Source: Jongsikchunia kroppenstedtii DSM 45133 | GTDB lineage: Bacteria; Actinomycetota; Actinomycetes; Mycobacteriales; Mycobacteriaceae | DNA: 64,000 nt | Assembly: GCF_000380485.1 (NCBI RefSeq) | Contig: NZ_AQYG01000049.1 | Span: 124,001-188,000, forward strand | Direction of reading: 5' to 3' | In this document: piece by piece, positions 61,585 through 64,000 of the stretch | Layout: each line of letters opens with the position of its first letter | Position numbering within the stretch: position 1 is the first letter of the stretch | The notes under the pieces: generated by a model | Told to the model about the DNA's origin: nothing | Databases searched by the model: none | Seen by the model: only the letters and a program-made list of their open reading frames with translations | Position numbers and translations under genes: made by a program

Positions 61585-63453
61585 TCAGGCGGCCGACTGA
61601 ACGATCGCGGTGATACTGCCGGCCGTCAGCTCAGACAGCGGCAGATGACCGGCACCGAGCGCGGCGGCGACCTCGCGGGCCAGTCCGAGCCGGACGATGC
61701 CCTGTTCGCAGTCGACGACGACGGCGCCGGTTCCGGTGCGGCGCAATCGGCCAGCCGCCGACAGGGCGCGCGCGACAGCGTCCGGACCGGACGTCGCCCG
61801 ACCATCCGTCAGCAGCACCACGATCGCGCGGCGCTCCGGCTCCCGCCGCCGGGCCAGGGTGATCACCTCATAGGTCGACCTCAGCCCCTCGGCCAGCGGC
61901 GTCCGGCCGCCAGTCCGCAGCTCCGCCAGCCGTCGGACGGCCACGTCGACCGATCGCGTCGGCGGCACCGCGACCTCGGCCTGCGCGCCCCGGAAGGCGA
62001 CGACGGCGACCCGGTCCCGACGCTGGTACGCGTCGCGGAGCAACGCGACGCAGGCCTCGGTGACGGTGTCGAGCCGCTTGCGGGCGGCCATCGAGCCGGA
62101 CAGGTCGAGGGCGAAGACGATCAGATTGCCCTCTTTGCCGCGCCGATCAGCACCCCGGACGTCGCGGGCCTCCACCGAGATTTCGTCGCCGTCGCGATCG
62201 ACGGACGCTTCGACGGCCGCCAGGACCGTCCCGACGACATGAATTCCGTTGCCGCCCTGCGGCAGGGCGCGGACCGCGGCACCACGAGTGGTTCGGGCAG
62301 CACTGCGCCGACCCGCGTCACCGTTCCCGACGCCTTCCAGACGCAGCCGGGTCACCGCGGACGCGGCCTTGCTGCGGCCGACGGTGCCGTCCGGCGCGGG
62401 GGCGTTCTCGGGTCGCTGCGATGCGTCCGGCGACTCGCTCGGGTCGCCGTCCGGTTCGGGCAGGCCGCCGTCCGGCTGGGGATCGGGATCCGGTTCGTCG
62501 TCCGAATCCGTCTGCTGCCGAGCTGAATCCAGCGCCTGCTGCAGATCCTCCGGCGGCAGGCCCGGCTCGTCGAACGGATTTCGCCGGGCGCGATGCGGCA
62601 GCGCGAGCTCCGCCGCCACCTCGACGTCCTCATCGGCGACTTCGTCGGCCCCGCGCCACGCCGCGTGGGCGCGCGCCGCGCGGGCCACCACGATGTCGCC
62701 ACGCAAGCCGTCGACATCCAATTCCGCGCAGAGAGCGGCGATCTGCCGAAGGATGCGCGACGACAGTTGCACGGACGCGACCTGTGCCCGGGCCGCCGCG
62801 ATCCGCGCGGCGGCATCATCATCTGCCGGTCGGTACTGTGCGGCAAAGGCTTCCGGATCAGCGTCGTACGCCATCCGGCGCTCGATCACCGCGGTGCGAG
62901 CGTCGATGTCACGCGGCGCGGCGACATCGACGGCCAGGCCGAACCGATCCAGCAACTGCGGGCGCAGCTCACCCTCTTCGGGATTCATCGTGCCCACCAA
63001 CACGAACCGCGCCGCATACGAGTGCGAGATGCCATCGCGCTCGACCACCACTCGGCCCATCGCGGCCGCGTCGAGCAGCACGTCGACCAGGTGGTCGGGC
63101 AACAGGTTGACCTCGTCGACATACAGCACACCCTCGTGTGCCCGCGCGAGAAGCCCTGGAGTGAAAGCCTTTTCACCGTCCGACAGGATCTTCTGCAGGT
63201 CGATGGAACCGATGACGCGATCCTCGGTGGCGCCGATCGGCAGGTCGACCACCGCCGCACCGTGACCGAGCAGCGCGCCGACGGCCCGCACCGCCGTCGA
63301 CTTCGCGGTGCCCTTCTCGCCACGGATCAGCACGCCGCCGATGCCGGGCGCGATGGCATTGAGGATCAGCGCGAGCTTCAGCTGTTCCTGACCGACGATG
63401 GCCGAAAACGGGAACGGATACAGATCGACGGGCGCTGTCAGTTCTTCTGCCAC
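61585..63453 (-). CDS. Magnesium/cobalt chelatase-like protein, fused ChlI-ChlD form
   Basis: The 622-residue protein fuses an AAA+ chelatase ATPase to a von Willebrand A domain. The ATPase shows [19 protein letters not shown], the Walker A loop [14 protein letters not shown] and the Walker B region [20 protein letters not shown]. An acidic Pro/Asp/Glu linker covers roughly residues 350-410. The VWA part has the MIDAS motif [13 protein letters not shown]. It matches Rv2850c. Actinobacteria lack chlorophyll, so cobalt insertion or another metal task in the adjacent cobalamin pathway is the usual suggestion, not proven. GTG 63453 overlaps the GNAT stop by 16 bp. Confidence 0.93.
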   Translation of the reverse strand: MAEELTAPVDLYPFPFSAIVGQEQLKLALILNAIAPGIGGVLIRGEKGTAKSTAVRAVGALLGHGAAVVDLPIGATEDRVIGSIDLQKILSDGEKAFTPGLLARAHEGVLYVDEVNLLPDHLVDVLLDAAAMGRVVVERDGISHSYAARFVLVGTMNPEEGELRPQLLDRFGLAVDVAAPRDIDARTAVIERRMAYDADPEAFAAQYRPADDDAAARIAAARAQVASVQLSSRILRQIAALCAELDVDGLRGDIVVARAARAHAAWRGADEVADEDVEVAAELALPHRARRNPFDEPGLPPEDLQQALDSARQQTDSDDEPDPDPQPDGGLPEPDGDPSESPDASQRPENAPAPDGTVGRSKAASAVTRLRLEGVGNGDAGRRSAARTTRGAAVRALPQGGNGIHVVGTVLAAVEASVDRDGDEISVEARDVRGADRRGKEGNLIVFALDLSGSMAARKRLDTVTEACVALLRDAYQRRDRVAVVAFRGAQAEVAVPPTRSVDVAVRRLAELRTGGRTPLAEGLRSTYEVITLARRREPERRAIVVLLTDGRATSGPDAVARALSAAGRLRRTGTGAVVVDCEQGIVRLGLAREVAAALGAGHLPLSELTAGSITAIVQSAA

Positions 63454-63905
63454 GCCTTGCCACCCGCCCTCAACATCGGTACGTGCGGCACACCGTCGAG
63501 GAGGTATTCCTCCCCCTCCGGCTCGAAGCCGTGCTTGGCGTACATGTCCACGAGGTACGTCTGCGCATGGATGCGGCACGGCAGGGTGCCCACATCGGCG
63601 AGCGCGGTCTGCAGCAGCCGCGTCGTATGACCCTGCCCGCGCCGAGACGGCGTGGTGCACAGCCGCCCGATCCGGAATGACTTTCCACCCTCATGCTCCT
63701 CGAGCAGCCGCAGGGTGCAGATGATCTCGCCATCCTCCTCCAGCCACAGATGACGGGTGTCGTGCTCGAGATCGCGGCCGTCCAGTTCCTCGTACGGGCA
63801 TTCCTGCTCCACGACGAACACGTCCTGCCGCAGCTTGAGGAGGCGGTACAGGGTCCGCGGGTCGAGGTCGCCCGCCCATTCGCGGTGCAATTGTGCCGAG
63901 TTCAT
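63438..63905 (-). CDS. GNAT-family N-acetyltransferase, ElaA type
   Basis: The 155-residue acetyltransferase has [37 protein letters not shown], typical of the ElaA subgroup, and the acetyl-CoA loop [19 protein letters not shown] (R/Q-x-x-G-x-G/A). The substrate is unknown. It matches M. tuberculosis Rv2851c, also beside the chelatase gene. ATG 63905 is used, 13 bp after the putative end of the preceding gene, so it probably belongs to the same transcript as the chelatase and cob genes. Confidence 0.92.
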   Translation of the reverse strand: MNSAQLHREWAGDLDPRTLYRLLKLRQDVFVVEQECPYEELDGRDLEHDTRHLWLEEDGEIICTLRLLEEHEGGKSFRIGRLCTTPSRRGQGHTTRLLQTALADVGTLPCRIHAQTYLVDMYAKHGFEPEGEEYLLDGVPHVPMLRAGGKAWQKN

Positions 63906-63918
63906 GGCTGTGACGGTG

Positions 63919-64000
63919 TCACACTGCGGCGTTGTCTGCAGCGGCGCCGTCGGCCGAAGCGCTCAGTGCAGCAGCTCCGTCCGCCGACTGGTCACCCGCC
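63919..64000 (-). CDS. Possible C-terminal end of the next upstream gene
   Basis: On the minus strand one frame is open from the window edge to TGA at 63919-63921 and encodes an alanine/aspartate-rich tail (ADGAAADNAAV). Its stop lies 13 bp before the GNAT start, as expected for an operon. In M. tuberculosis the gene in this place is mqo, malate:quinone oxidoreductase, but nothing in these 26 residues identifies it. Confidence 0.35.
   Translation of the reverse strand, partial: AGDQSADGAAALSASADGAAADNAAV

Noticed and set aside
1-64000. MbtH-like helper gene, siderophore genes, CRISPR array, tRNA or insertion sequence
   Set aside because: None was seen on either strand; gaps between genes are short and all were read.

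Overview
The window is high-GC actinobacterial DNA from a mycolic-acid-producing lineage (order Mycobacteriales; Gordonia, Rhodococcus, Nocardia or Williamsia are all possible and the genus cannot be fixed from the sequence). The main reasons are an antigen-85-type mycolyltransferase and long runs of genes that follow the Mycobacterium tuberculosis order: rpsO-pnp-M16 protease; ribF with a divergent sirR/mntR; truB-pptT-pptH; dinF-nrnA-rbfA-infB-ylxR-nusA-rimP; and proS-cysG-cobB-cobO-Mg chelatase-GNAT. No tRNA, rRNA, CRISPR array, insertion sequence or integrase was seen.

Layout. 1-2.7 kb: two overlapping unidentified genes run into the 3' end of a cNMP/CBS/DUF294 signalling protein. 2.8-4.3 kb: an amino-acid permease whose base composition is lower in GC than its neighbours. 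4.3-8.5 kb: rpsO, a structured leader, pnp and an M16 protease. 8.7-12.2 kb: a luciferase-like oxidoreductase, ribF, a DtxR-family regulator and a TSUP permease. 12.3-14.8 kb: truB, the phosphopantetheinyl transferase pptT and the phosphopantetheinyl hydrolase pptH. 14.9-43 kb: the accessory centrepiece, a small secreted protein, a mycolyltransferase and one uninterrupted 26.6-kb NRPS gene. 43-52 kb: dinF and the rbfA-infB-nusA-rimP translation/transcription operon, broken by a frameshifted SDR gene and carrying a very long hairpin. 52-56.7 kb: a Tat lipoprotein/DUF4439 pair, an O-methyltransferase, proS and yaaA. 56.7-64 kb: an MFS pump, then cobalamin genes and a GNAT.

The NRPS encodes 8,882 residues as eight plain C-A-T modules and a terminal thioesterase, with no epimerase or methyltransferase domain. 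It should make an octapeptide. The first condensation domain resembles that of EntF, which implies an acyl or aryl starter supplied from elsewhere. Module 7 has the exact classical serine code; the other seven codes match nothing with certainty. All genes from the NRPS down to truB lie on the minus strand with short gaps. One transcript could therefore carry the megasynthase, a mycolyltransferase, and the enzyme pair that attaches (PptT) and removes (PptH) the phosphopantetheine arm needed on its eight carrier domains. That architecture is the most interesting system in the window.

Other points worth attention are a 112-bp near-palindrome between infB and the DUF503 gene, two composite palindromes at convergent gene ends, a possible 41-codon coupled ORF before rbfA, and a multi-hairpin leader ahead of pnp.
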